64,000 bases of DNA, taken from Stomoxys calcitrans. Its lineage: Eukaryota > Arthropoda > Insecta > Diptera > Muscidae. Each line of letters starts with the position of its first letter. Position 1 is the first letter of the stretch. Location: positions 18,663,437 to 18,727,436 of the forward strand of contig NC_081555.1 of the NCBI RefSeq assembly GCF_963082655.1, read 5' to 3'. Positions 1 to 10,178 of the stretch are shown one piece after another. The position numbers and the translations under genes are program-made. The notes under the pieces are model-generated. The model ran no database searches, was not told the origin of the DNA, and saw nothing but the letters and a program-made list of their open reading frames with translations.

Positions 1-166
1 TGTCAATTCTATGTTAAAAAATATGTTTTTCAATTCTCCTAACAGTTGTTAATGTGCGTAGCGATTCACATTTAATGCCTTCAATTACTCAAAAAGGTTG
101 AGCGGTCGCTTGAGTTTGCTAAACAGCCAGAAGTCACACGGAGCTAAATCAGGCGAATACTATCGA
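1..166 (-). pseudogene. mariner-family transposase C-terminal relic
   Basis: Read on the minus strand, about 160-95 encodes YSPDLAPCDFWLF followed by SKLKRPL. This is the motif surrounding the third catalytic Asp of mariner (DD34D-type) transposases. Beyond it the frame hits stops (for example after NLFE). The upstream part of the gene is missing because a tRNA-headed SINE starts at 168. It is a dead fragment cut by the SINE and by the window edge. The family is certain enough from the SPDLAP-D motif; the subfamily is not. It differs from the mariner at 26 kb, which reads SPDLAPSDYHLF. Confidence 0.7.
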
Positions 167-167
167 A

Positions 168-463
168 GGCCATCGTACCGCAGAGGTTAGCATGTTCGCC
201 TATGACGCTGAACGCCTGGGCGAGACCAACAGAAAAAAAAATTTTTTTCAGCGGTGGTTTTCCCCTCCTAATGCTGGCGACATTTGTGAGGTACCATGTG
301 CCATGTAAAACTTCTCTCCAAAGAGGTGTCGCACTGCACGGCTCGCCGTTTGGACTCGGCTATAAAAAGGAGGCCCCTTATCATTGAGCTTAAACTTGAA
401 TCGGACTGCACTCACTGATATGTGAGAAGTTTGTTCCTTGATGGAATGTTCATGGGGAAAATT
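168..463 (+). mobile_element. tRNA-headed SINE, copy 1 (box B deleted)
   Basis: The head starts GGCCATCGTACCGCAGAGG and contains a Pol III A-box-like segment. The B box seen in other copies (GGTTCGAATCC) is missing: the text runs directly from AACGCCTGG to GCGAGACCA. The body matches the other copies: CGGTGGTTTTCCCCTCCTAATG, then GTGTCGCACTGC, then GGACTCGGCTATAAAAAGG, then a tail near ATGTTCATGGG. It interrupts the mariner relic at 1-166. Loss of box B would silence Pol III transcription from its own promoter. Confidence 0.75.
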
Positions 464-589
464 TATTTCCTATCCCGCGCTTTCTTTCTTATTCTACTAC
501 CAATATTGCGATCATCTTTATTTTTACTTCTCTGCAGCCGTCCTTCAACATCTCAATTTATCCATATTCTTTACTTGTTTGTATCTCCT

Positions 590-930
590 TTGTTCATTTC
601 CTCCAAAGGAAAGGAAAGGAAAGGAAAGAGTGATAAAACTACCCTTCATTAAAGGAAAGGGTAATAAACCTACCCTTCCTTAAAGGAAAGGGTAATAAAA
701 TTACCTTTCCTTAAATAAAAGGGTAATAAAATTTTCCTTTCCCTTGGGTTAATAAAACTACTCTTCCCCAAAGGAAAGGGTAACAAAACTACTCTTCCCC
801 AAAGGGAAGGGTAATAAAAGTACCGATCCCCAATGGGAAGGGTAATAAAAGTACCCATCCCCAAAGGAAAGGGTAATAAAAGTACCTTCCCCAAGGGAAA
901 GAATAATAAAAATACTCCACCCAAACTTTC
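590..930. repeat. 31-bp tandem repeat (GGTAATAAAA type)
   Basis: The motif GGTAATAAA recurs at 660, 691 and 722 (exact 31-bp steps) and continues to about 905. Each unit carries a pyrimidine block (ACCCTTCC) and its purine complement (GGAAAGGGT), giving a short hairpin. It is related to the larger array at 7915-9375, where GGTAATAAA has become GGTACTAAA. The array runs into the pyrimidine tract that follows. No coding function is visible. Confidence 0.8.
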
Positions 931-3290
931 ACCGCTCCATCTACCTCTCCTTCCACCTTGCCACCGCTTCCATCTCTTCTTCCACATATCCTTCAAACTC
1001 TTCTTTCACCTCTCTTTCCACCTTTTCATCCCCCGCTCTTTCGAACTTTTCTTTAACCCTCCCTCTCTTTTTACCACGCCTTCCATCCCTTCTTCCGCCT
1101 ATCGTTTCATCTGCTTCTCCACATCCCCACCTTTTCCATCTAAACTTCCACAGTCCTTTCAACTTTCCTTCTACCTTTTCTTCAACCTCTCTCAACTCCA
1201 CCACTGTTCTTCTAGCTTTTCTTCATCTCCCTCTCCTTTTACCACTCCTTCTAACTCTTTTTCCACAAATCTTTCCAATTCTTCTTCCACCTCTATTTCC
1301 ACCACTTTTTCCATACCTTTTGTCCCTTCCCATCGTCCCTTCCCTTCGTCCTTCCCTTCGTCCTTCCCTTCGTCCTTCCCTTCGTCCTTCCCTTCGTCCT
1401 TCCCTTCGTCCTTTCCTTCGTCCTTCCCTTCGGCCCATACATTCGTCCCTTCCCCTCGTCTCTTCCCTTTGCCCTTTTCCTACGTCCCTTCCCTTCGGCC
1501 CTTACATTCGTCCCTTCCTCTCGTCTCTTCCCTTTGTCCTTTTCCTACGTCCCTTCCCTTTGTTCTTCTCTTCGCCCCTTACATTCGTCCCTTCCACTCG
1601 TCTCTTCCCTTTGTCCTTTTCCTACGTCCCTTCCCTTCGTTCTTCTCTTTGCCCCCTTACATTCGTCCCTTTCCCTCGACCCCACCCTTTGTCCTTTTCC
1701 TACGTCCCTTCGCTTAGTTTACGATTTTCAATCTCTACTTCCACAGTCCTTCCTTCTCAACGCCACCACTCTCCTTCTAGCTTTTCTCCAACATCTTCCT
1801 CTCTTTTTAACACTCCTTCGAACACTTCTTCCGCTTATCTTTCCAATTTTTCTTTCACCTCTACGTCCACCACTTCTTCCATACCTTTGTTAACGATATC
1901 GTCCAATTTTTTTATTCGTCTTTTCCATTCGTCTCTTCTTTTTGTCCCTTCCATTCGTCCTTTCCTATCGTCACTTCGCTTCGTCCCTTCGCTTCGTCCC
2001 TTCGCTTCGTCCCTTCGCTTCGTCCCTTCGCTTCGTCCCTTCGCTTCGTCCCTTCGCTTCGTCCCTTCGCTTCGTCCCTTCGCTTCGTCCCTTCGCTTCG
2101 TCCCTTCGCTTCGTCCCTTCGCTTCGTCCCTTCGCTTCGTCCCTTCGCTTCGTCCCTTCGCTTCGTCCTTTCGCTTCGTCCCTTCGCTTCGTCCCTTCGC
2201 TTCGTCCCTTCGCTTCGTCCCTTCGCTTCGTCCCTTCGCTTCGTCCCTTCGCTTCGTCCCTTCGCTTCGTCCCTTCGCTTCGTCCCTTCGCTTCGTCCCT
2301 TCCCATCGTCCTTTCCCATCGTCCCTTCCCTTCGTTCCATTCCTTCATCCCTTCCCATCGTCCCTTCTCTTCGCCCCTTACATTCGTCCCTTCCCCTCGT
2401 CTCTTCCCTTTGTCCTTTTCCTACGTCCCTTTGTCTTTTTCCTTAATCCCTTATCTTCCTCTCGTCCCTTTGTCCCTTCTCTTCTCCCCTTTCCTCCTTC
2501 CTTTCGTCCTTTTTCTACTTCCCTTCTCTCATTCCATTAATCCTTTCTGTTCGTTCATTCCCTTCGCCCATTTCCTACGTTTCCATTGTCTTTTCCCTGC
2601 CCTTAATCCCTTATCTTCCACCATTTCACCATTTTACCATTCCCTTAGTTCCTTCCTTTCGTCTTTTCCCTTCTTCCTCTTACTACGTCCCTTCCCTTTG
2701 TCTTTTCCCTTTCTTTAATCTCTTCCTTTCGTCCTTTTTCTACGTTCCTTTCCTTTGTCTCTTCCCTTCCTTTAATCCCCTCTGTTCGCCATTATCCTAC
2801 GTCCCTTCTGTTGTTTGCTTTCCTTCGTCCTTCTCTTCTCGCGTTCCTTCCCCCTCTCGTCCCATTACTTTGTCCTTTTCTTTCTCCATTTTCCTACATC
2901 CCTTTCCTTTGCCTTTTTTCTTCCCTTAATCCCTTCTTTTACTCCCTTTCCTACGCCCTTTTCATACGTTCCTTCCTTTTGTTATTTTCTTACGTCCCTT
3001 CCCTTAATTCCTTCTTTTCGTCCCTTCTTTTCGTCCCTACTCTTCGTCCCTACTCTTCGTCCCTACTCTTTGTCCCTACTCTTCGTCCCTACTCTTCGTC
3101 TCTACTCTTCGTCCCTACTCTTCATCCCTACTCTCCGTCCCTACTCCTCGTCCCTACTCTTCGTCCCTACTCTTCGTCCCTACTCTTTGCCGTTTTCCTA
3201 CGTCCCTTCCCTTCGACCCTTTCCATCCTCTCTCTTGTGGCTCCTTTCGTTTTTTCTTCCATATGTTTTCAAAGATCACCTAAAGGTCCA
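930..3290. repeat. 2.4-kb pyrimidine-rich tract with 12- and 13-bp minisatellites
   Basis: The + strand is almost entirely C and T. Embedded arrays: 12-bp TTCGTCCTTCCC at about 1344-1436; 13-bp CGTCCCTTCGCTT, about 25 nearly identical copies, at about 1972-2299; and 13-bp CGTCCCTACTCTT, about 13 copies, at about 3019-3188. Between them are degenerate relatives (CGTCCCTTCC, TTTGTCCTTTTCCTACG). The long open frames on both strands come from lack of stop triplets in this base composition. Because 13 is not a multiple of 3, all frames stay open, so I do not call genes. Long polypurine-polypyrimidine DNA can form triplex structures. Confidence 0.9.
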
Positions 3291-4333
3291 TATTCCATTC
3301 CTTCCAAATAATGGTAAAACGTTTTTATTTCGGACCAGCATCCACCTGCACTTTCATGTGCATTTGCTTCTGACCCTCCTTAATTCTGGTTATTCCCCTT
3401 AACTATTTCTCCTATACCCCTCTATCATAACTTTCGTCCTTTTGTGACTTTACGGTCTTCAGCTATAGCTTTGTTCACACTGACTTTCATTCCATGCCAT
3501 ACTCTATGACCCTCTTAAGGTTCATGGTCCTTTCCTCTTTGCTTTTCGCACACAAAAACGATCAAACACTTCTGGGACCTTCTTCCACTCATACTTCCAT
3601 ATTGCTTTCCAGTCCTTTCGTCCATCCCTCCATTTTGTAACTCATTCTGCTATGTTTGTCCCTCTACCCGCTACTCAATCTTCATTGAGTCCCTATTTAT
3701 TCCCTTGTTCGTGGTGCTCTTAATTCAGTTTTTCCTACACGTTCGACTCCATCGTCTTTGCCCATCAGAGTTTCAGTTACGCTTTCCAATCTTTTCTTTC
3801 ATTACTTTAACTCTGTTTGTGTCATTTGCCTCCCTCTTCAGGAGGGGACTCTTACTTACACTTACTTACACTGCTATTTATTCTTTATTTCCTTATTTTC
3901 TATCTTTCCTTATTTTCTATCTCTCCTTATTTTCTATCTTTTCTTTTATGTCATTCATTTACTATCTTTCTTTACTTCTTATTCTATTCAAAACGTCCTT
4001 TGTCCCTCTAAACATTCTTAATTCTGTTGTTCTTCATTATGTGCCTCCTTCCCTTCCTAAATTTTTTACCTATCAAGAAATGTTTGGCGCCGCTCATACC
4101 GTTTACTCTTCCCATTCTCCTTTAGGCCCTTTATTGGTGTATGTCCATAGTGGCATGGAGCGAATTAATATCTGCACCCTCTTTTCAACCTAAACAACCA
4201 TAACAGGCAAACATAAGGTACACGTAAACAAATACGAATCTTATAACGTAACGTATAACGTGAGGGAATATTTCATTAACCAGCGTAACAGGACGCTTAA
4301 GGCGAATTTTTTTTAATTTTTTTTTAATTTAAT
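3291..4333. other. Pyrimidine-rich unique region, no gene seen
   Basis: This is a decaying continuation of the pyrimidine tract (CTTATTTTCTATCTTTC repeated around 3890-3950) grading into ordinary AT-rich sequence. The open frames are short and of low complexity. Nothing recognisable as coding. Confidence 0.6.
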
Positions 4334-4339
4334 TTTATT
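4334..4339 (-). terminator. Candidate poly(A) signal AATAAA for the 4446-5387 exon
   Basis: The minus strand reads AATAAA about 107 nt past the stop codon of the terminal exon at 4446. Its position and orientation fit 3' end formation of that transcript. The surrounding DNA is AT-rich, so a chance match is possible. Confidence 0.4.
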
Positions 4340-4445
4340 TAACTCGTAAATTCGAACAGGACACCAATTTTTGACTCTGAAAACTTAGATTCCTTGATTC
4401 CTAGGAAGATGTTGAAGAAAATCCACGATTTTTTTTGTCATTTAA

Positions 4446-5387
4446 TCAAGCATCACTTTCCTCTTCCGCTTGTACTGCTACTGGACTTACCTTTTTCACT
4501 TGATTGCTGGGCGTTTGTACATCTGAATCCCATTCTGAACTTAAATCATCACTCGAGGCATAGCCATAATCTCGGGGCAGCGGCACCTCCAGAAATGAAC
4601 GCGAATATTGGGCATAACCAGGACACAAGTTATTTGCACCATGCGGGGAGGGCGAACGACGATTCAGCAAAGAGTGTTTACGCAAAGAGGCTATGGTTTC
4701 ACTAGACTCAAATAAACTTTTGGGCGGTATCATAATGGTGGGTGTGGGTGGAGGCGTTTTGGGTATTGCCCCCGTATTTGAGGGAGCTGTAGAGGCCACT
4801 ATGGGCATGCCATGAGCCTGAGCAAAAGCCATGCTAACTTTGCGTCCATGCAAAGAGCTATTGGAGGTCTTTTTGCGCAAGGTCTTCTTGGAGGGTAGAG
4901 GCGATGGTGGGTGTTTGATTACGATTTCAGGTGCCTCGGCCTCATCGGCTTCTTTTTCGCCCTCGTCTTCATCCTCCTCCTCAACAGGGGTTTCATTGCT
5001 TAGATCCTCTTCTTCTTTTTCCTCTTTATTTTTGAGAGAAGCTTTGTTTTTAGATTTTTTGGATTTTCTGGGTGTCTTGATGGGAGGAATGGGAGGTGGA
5101 GGCGGAGTGTCCACAGTCGGCTTATTGCCATTGATAATCTCCATTTGTTTTTGTTCTTCATCGTCGAATTTCATATTGTTGATCTCTTCGGGTGGTACTT
5201 CGGGAAAATGCAATAGCTTAACGGTTATCTTTTTACCGGCCTCATTGTAATAGACTTCTTTGGCACTCATTTTATCAAAGTCTTCATAGATTCTGACTTG
5301 GGGATAAGCACATAGAGACATTTTCTCAGGCAGCATAACACTCATATAAATTTGGGCAATATGAAAATTGCTAACATTTTCACATGG
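4446..5387 (-). CDS. 3'-terminal coding exon, unrecognised protein
   Basis: This open frame of 313 codons plus stop has balanced amino-acid use, unlike the low-complexity frames around it. The exon probably starts at 5387, after minus-strand AACCTTAG with TTTCTTTT just upstream. Reading from there in phase 0 gives PCENVSNFHIAQIY before the first Met at 5345. Numbering from that Met: residues 1-60 look globular (YPQVRIYEDFDKM, KKITVKLLHFPEVPPEE); 80-90 is a proline run; 91-106 is Lys-rich; 107-140 is a Glu/Asp-rich stretch; 150-235 is basic, Ser- and Pro-rich (SPSPH, PPPTP), typical of disordered, phosphorylated tails; the C-terminus is acidic (EEESDA). No signal peptide or membrane segment is visible. 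I do not recognise the family. It may be the last exon of a cytoplasmic or signalling protein, possibly the same gene as the exon at 46972. Confidence 0.75.
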   Translation of the reverse strand, partial: PCENVSNFHIAQIYMSVMLPEKMSLCAYPQVRIYEDFDKMSAKEVYYNEAGKKITVKLLHFPEVPPEEINNMKFDDEEQKQMEIINGNKPTVDTPPPPPIPPIKTPRKSKKSKNKASLKNKEEKEEEDLSNETPVEEEDEDEGEKEADEAEAPEIVIKHPPSPLPSKKTLRKKTSNSSLHGRKVSMAFAQAHGMPIVASTAPSNTGAIPKTPPPTPTIMIPPKSLFESSETIASLRKHSLLNRRSPSPHGANNLCPGYAQYSRSFLEVPLPRDYGYASSDDLSSEWDSDVQTPSNQVKKVSPVAVQAEEESDA

Positions 5388-6590
5388 CTAAGGTTGTTTT
5401 CCAAAAGAAATTTTTCAATGTTGTTAATTTTGTGGGTTTTTATTTTTTTTTTTTTTTTTTGCGAAAAGTATAAGCCAAAACTTTAAATGAAGGTTTTTTT
5501 TTTCTTCAGAAAAATCAAAGGCTTTAAATGGCATAAATATCTCTTCAATATTAATAAGGCTTAAAGAGGTTAAATCTAACTGTAAGATTTCCTTGGCTCT
5601 TAAATTAAAGCATATTGCGGATTTCTTTTGCGGTTTAAAAATATTTGCAGACATTTTTCCTTGATTTTTATGATTAATCCATTCCGCTTTGGTTTCAATC
5701 TATTTTTTCCTATGAATAACAATGACTCAGTGTTTGGTTTAATGAATAACCCCAACTTTTGCTATGGAGGGGAAAGCAAAAACTAGGTTTTTTTTGTCAT
5801 GGTACCTGTTTTCATGTCACATGAAAACCTACCTTTCGAATTATATAATTATGGCATTTGCGTCATTAGAATTTTAATTATTACAATTAAACAAAAAAAC
5901 TAACATGGTCGTAGTATTTCCAATTAATCTAAGCTTGGTGATTTTTTTTTTAAATTCACAATACCCACTTTTTGTGGCTGTATATCAGTTTCCATTCATT
6001 GGGTTTCTTTTTGTCTTGTTCGTTGGTTTTTTTTTTGGTTTCAATTTTATTGCAAATTTTCTAAATTGCTCACAAACGCAATCGGGCGTATTATTGCCGC
6101 ATAAATTAGCCATTAATTTGCCAAAAGTGCTGAAATTCAATGAGATTGCAAATACTTTCAGTTGATTTTTTTTTGTTTTTATAAAAATAAACTATAAAAC
6201 CCCACACGATGGCCGGCTGGCCATAAAACAAAAAGGTAATATAAAGACAAAAAAATATTTTTTTTTGATGGGAAAAAATTGCACAATATTTATTAGTTGA
6301 TAGTAAATGATTTGAAATTCAAGAAACGTTATAAGAAAAAAAAAAAAAGAAATATAAAAATAGAAAAGTACAAAAAAAAAATGAATCAAACGGGCCGAAT
6401 TTTATGTAGCCTCCATGGGTGGCATTTTTGAAGTTTTTTTTGTATCGAATCTTTTTTAGGTAGAAACCCAAGGGATATTAAAGAAGAACATAAATGGTGT
6501 CTTTTAGCTTGGTGGGGGGATAATGGATTAAATGTAACTGTAACCAGTGGCTTTGAAATCCAATGACAATTGCACTATTTATGAATCTAA
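5388..6590. other. AT-rich noncoding DNA next to the terminal exon
   Basis: The region contains T and A homopolymer runs (about 5443-5460, 5941-5951, 6254-6265, 6339-6350) and a degraded GGGCCGAATTTTATG head with CTCCATGGG at about 6390-6415, a relic of the GGCCGAA repeat family. A minus-strand open frame at 5424-5654 is Lys/Phe-rich with no recognisable domain. I see no gene. Confidence 0.5.
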
Positions 6591-7915
6591 GAAGTTTATT
6601 CAGGAGATCTGCCTACATCGCATTATCATACAAACTAGCACATATTCGGCGTGAATATCTCACTGTTCTAAATTTCAACCAAATCGAAAAGAAATGAGCC
6701 TTTTATATGTTAAAGACTGAAAATTGGAAAACTGGTTCCTATAGGGGGCCATATTCAAATGGATGTTCCGATCCAAAATACAAACGGCAAGAATGTCTAG
6801 GCACCTTATAAAACTCCCTATTCGAAATTTCAACGAAATCGCAGGTTGGTCTATATGGCAGCTATATCGAAATATGGTGCGAATTGGTCCAGCATTCGGT
6901 TCGGACGTCGATGGCCTATTGCAACTCACTGTTTCGCATTTCACCAAAGTCGGATAATATATGCGGATTTTATGGACTTAAGACCTTGAATCGGCAGTTC
7001 GGTCTATATGGCAGCTATATGTAAATATGGCCCTTAAAACACAAAATTGGCAGATCACTATATATGGCAGCTATATCGAAATATGGTCCGATCTAGATGC
7101 AGCTTTTATGCGCTTAAAACACAAAATCTGCAGATCGCTCTATATGGCAGCTTTATCCGAATATAGTCTGTTTTGGACCTGATGTCCCCCCGGCAGAAGG
7201 AGTACACTATGCCGGCCTTCTTGGATATCGAGGGGACCTTCAACAATGTGGAGATGTGAATCGGCAGTTCGGTCTATATGGCAGCTATATGTAAATATGG
7301 CCCTTAAGACCCAAAATTGGCAGATCAGTATATATGGCAGCTATATCGAAATATGATCCGATCTAGATGCAGCTTTTATGCGCTTAAAACACAAAATCTG
7401 TAGATCGCTCTATATGGCAGCTTTATCCGATGATTTGGACCTGATGTCCCCCCGGCAGAAGGAGTACACTATGCCGGCCTTCTTGGATATCGAGGGGACC
7501 TTCAATAATGTGGAGATGTGAATCGGCAGTTCGGTCTATATGGCAGCTATATGTAAATATGGCCCTTAAGACCCAAATTTGGCAGATCAGTATATATGGC
7601 AGCTATATCGAAATATGGTCCGATCTAGATGCAGCTTTTATGCGCTTTAAACACAAAATCTGCAGATCGCTCTATATGGCAGCTTTATCCGATGATTTGG
7701 ACCTGATGTCCCCCCAGCAGAAGGAGTACACTATGCCGGCCTTCTTGGATATCGAGGGGACCTTCAATAATGTGGAGATGGGGTCTATAATCGATGCACT
7801 GGGATCCACTCTATTAACGCCCAATGGACTAATAAAATGCTTTGTAGCTGGGAGATACTCTGATGCGAGGAACGCCCCAGGGTGGGGTGTTCTCGCCGAA
7901 AAGGGTATCTATCCT
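6590..7915. repeat. Chimeric ~265-bp tandem repeat: satellite plus RT fragment
   Basis: AATCGGCAGTTCGG begins units at 6989, 7259 and 7521, giving steps of 270 and 262 bp. Each unit has TCTATATGGCAGC boxes typical of the GGCCGAA-family internal arrays, followed by a piece of reverse transcriptase at 7170-7257, 7432-7519 and 7694-7905. Upstream, 6590-6985 holds more degenerate array sequence (CTATATGGCAGCTATATCG). The RT piece must have landed in the array before the array was duplicated. Confidence 0.8.
7694..7905 (+). pseudogene. Non-LTR reverse transcriptase fragment, motif A region (longest copy)
   Basis: The frame reads LDLMSPQQKEYTMPAF then LDIEGTFNNV, matching the motif-A neighbourhood (LDIEGAF-type) of insect non-LTR reverse transcriptases. 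It continues through MGSIIDALGSTLL to a GWGVL end. Two shorter copies at 7170-7257 and 7432-7519 stop right after NNVEM, where the next satellite unit begins. The catalytic YADD segment is absent. All three are fragments without function. The clade is not resolved, but fly elements with RNase H (I/LOA/R1-like) carry similar text. Confidence 0.65.
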
Positions 7916-9375
7916 TTCTTTTGAGAAAGCAATTAAAACTAATCTTTCCATTGGGAAAGGGTATTAAAACTACCCTTTCTTTTGAGAAAAGGGTATTAAA
8001 ACTACCCTTTCCTTTGGGAAAGGGCACTAAAACTACCCTTTCCTTTGGGAAAGGTTATTAAATCTTTCCTTTCCTTTGGGAAAGGGTACTAAAACTACCC
8101 TTTCGTTTGGAAAAGGTTACTAAAACTACCCTTTCTTTTGGGAAAGGGTACTATGACCGAGGTTTACTCTGGGAAGGGGTACTTTAATTACCCTTTCTTT
8201 TGGGAAAGTGTACTAAAACTACGCTTTCCTTTGGGAAAGGGTACTAAAACTACCCTTTTCTTTGGGAAAGGGCACTAAAACTACCCTTTCCTTTGGGAAA
8301 GGGCACTAAAACTACCCTTTCCTTTGGGAAAGGGCACTAAAACTACCCATTTCATTTGGGAAAGGGTACTAAAACTACCCTTTCATTTGGGAAAGTGTAC
8401 TAAAACTCTCCTATCCTTTGGGAATGGGTACTAAAACTACTCTTTCCTTTGGGAAAGGGTACTATGACCGAGGTTTACTCTGGGAAGGGGTACTTAAATT
8501 ACCCTTTCTTTTGGGAAAGTGTACTAAATCTACGCTTTCTTTTGAGAAGGGTACTAAAACTACCGTTTCCTTTGGGAAAGGGTACTAAAACTCCCCTTTC
8601 CTCTGGGAAAAGGTACTAAAACTACCCTCTCCCGGTACTAAATCTACCCTTTCGTTTGGGTACTTTAATTACTCTTTTATTTTGGGAAAGGGTACTAAAA
8701 CCACCCTTTCCTTTGGGAAAGGGTACTAAAACTACCCTTTCCTTTGGGAAAGGTTTTTAAATCTTTCCTTTCCTTTGGGAAAGGGTACTAAAACTACCCT
8801 TTTCTTTGGGTAAGGCTACTTAAACTACCCTATCCTTTGGGAAAGGGTCCTAAAACTACCCTTTCCTTTGGTAAGGGTACTAAAACTACCCTTTCCTTTG
8901 GGAAAGGGTACTAAAACTACCCTTTCATTTGGGAAAGGGTACTATGACCGAGGTTTACTCTGGGAAGGAGTACTTAAATTACCCTTTCTTTTGGGAAAGT
9001 GTACTAAAACTACGCTTTCTTTTGGGAAGGGTACTAAAACTACCGTTTCCTTTGGGAAAGGGTACTACAACTTCCCTTTCCTTTGGGAAAAGGTACTAAA
9101 ACTACCCTCTCCTAAGGAAAGAGAACTAAAATCACCCTTTCCTTTGGGAAAGATTCTTAAAGCAACACTTTCCTTTGGAAAAGGTTACTAAACCTATGCT
9201 TGGTTTTGGGTAAGGTTACTTATTCTACCATTTCCTTTTGGAAAGGGTTCTAAAACCACCCTTTCCCTTGGAAAAGGTTATTAAAGCTACGCTTTGTTTT
9301 GGGTAAGGTTACTTATTCTACACTTTCCTTTGGGAAAGGGTACTAAAACGACGCTTTCCTTCGGGAAAGGTTACT
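7915..9375. repeat. 31-bp hairpin minisatellite (GGTACTAAAA type), ~45 units
   Basis: The unit is ACTAAAACTA + CCCTTTCCTTTGGGAAAGGGT, about 31 bp. ACCCTTTCC and GGAAAGGGT form a perfect 9-bp inverted repeat around TTTG. A variant segment (TACTATGACCGAGGTTTAC) occurs at 8150, 8461 and 8941, so larger blocks were copied. The last 200 bp are diverged. The open frame in this region is a by-product of the repeat. Confidence 0.9.
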
Positions 9376-10178
9376 TTCCTCGGCACATTCCGATTTGGCC
9401 TTCCATTGTGTTTTTTTATTTTGGTTTTTCCTTATTTTCTTCTTCCTAATCTTATATTGCTTGCTTAAAAATCGTTTTTATCTGCTATTTATAACTTTTC
9501 TTTAAAGTTATTTCATTACCACTCGTTGACACGTTTTGTCGACATTCTTGGTATGACGCTGAGATATGAAAGAAAAAATCTTTAAATGGAAGTTTTTTAT
9601 AGCTGCTTAAAGTGGGCGGTTTTTACCAACTGAAAATGTATTCATAGAAGTTTGTCGTGACGGAAAATTCTTTATTTGTTCTTCTTAAGCATAAGCAAAA
9701 GCTAACCAGCCCACACACAAATGAAAAAGTTTATTTCCATATGTAGACAGATAAGTTGTGGTAATTGTAAACCCAGCTGGAGACTAAAGAACACAATTTT
9801 GAGAATAGGCTGCATATAGGTGGTAATTAAATAATAAAAAAAAAATCAAAGCCAACTACCCATTTAAGCACAGTTACTAAAACTGTGCGTAGATCTAAAA
9901 TCAAAATATTTGTCATTATTTTGACAATTTTTTGGCTAATTCTTGGATTCCCTTTAAACATTGAGGCATATGAGTTTTCGGGTGAATGTTATGAATGTGT
10001 CACAAAAAGTGAAATATCTTTTTACTATAACAAGGTTAGTCATTTTCCAGCAATTTTTTAAGTTTATCTAACATTTTTAATATTTTTTTATTTATATCTT
10101 CTCTTTGAACCCATATTGGGTTTGTTTTTTTTTAATTTGTTTATCTCATATAATGGACCATTTTATAATATGAAGATG
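9376..10178. other. AT-rich unique DNA, no gene seen
   Basis: No open frame of note, no recognisable repeat, only A/T runs. It could be intronic. Confidence 0.5.

Noticed and set aside
1972..2299. CRISPR-like array
   Set aside because: Units are contiguous 13-mers without spacers; the genome is eukaryotic.
833..3402. Long open frames of 119-406 codons rich in Ser/Pro/Phe/Arg
   Set aside because: They arise from a pyrimidine-only tract and 13-bp repeats; frames are open in several phases and on both strands, with no start context or domain.
4831..5250. Plus-strand Ser-rich frame of 139 codons, and plus-strand frame at 46979-47422
   Set aside because: Antisense shadows of the two minus-strand exons; Ser runs are the complement of the Glu/Asp-rich stretch.
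5424..5654. Minus-strand frame of 76 codons just upstream of the terminal exon
   Set aside because: Lys/Phe/Asn composition of AT-rich DNA, runs into an A homopolymer, and I see no splice pair linking it to the exon at 5387.
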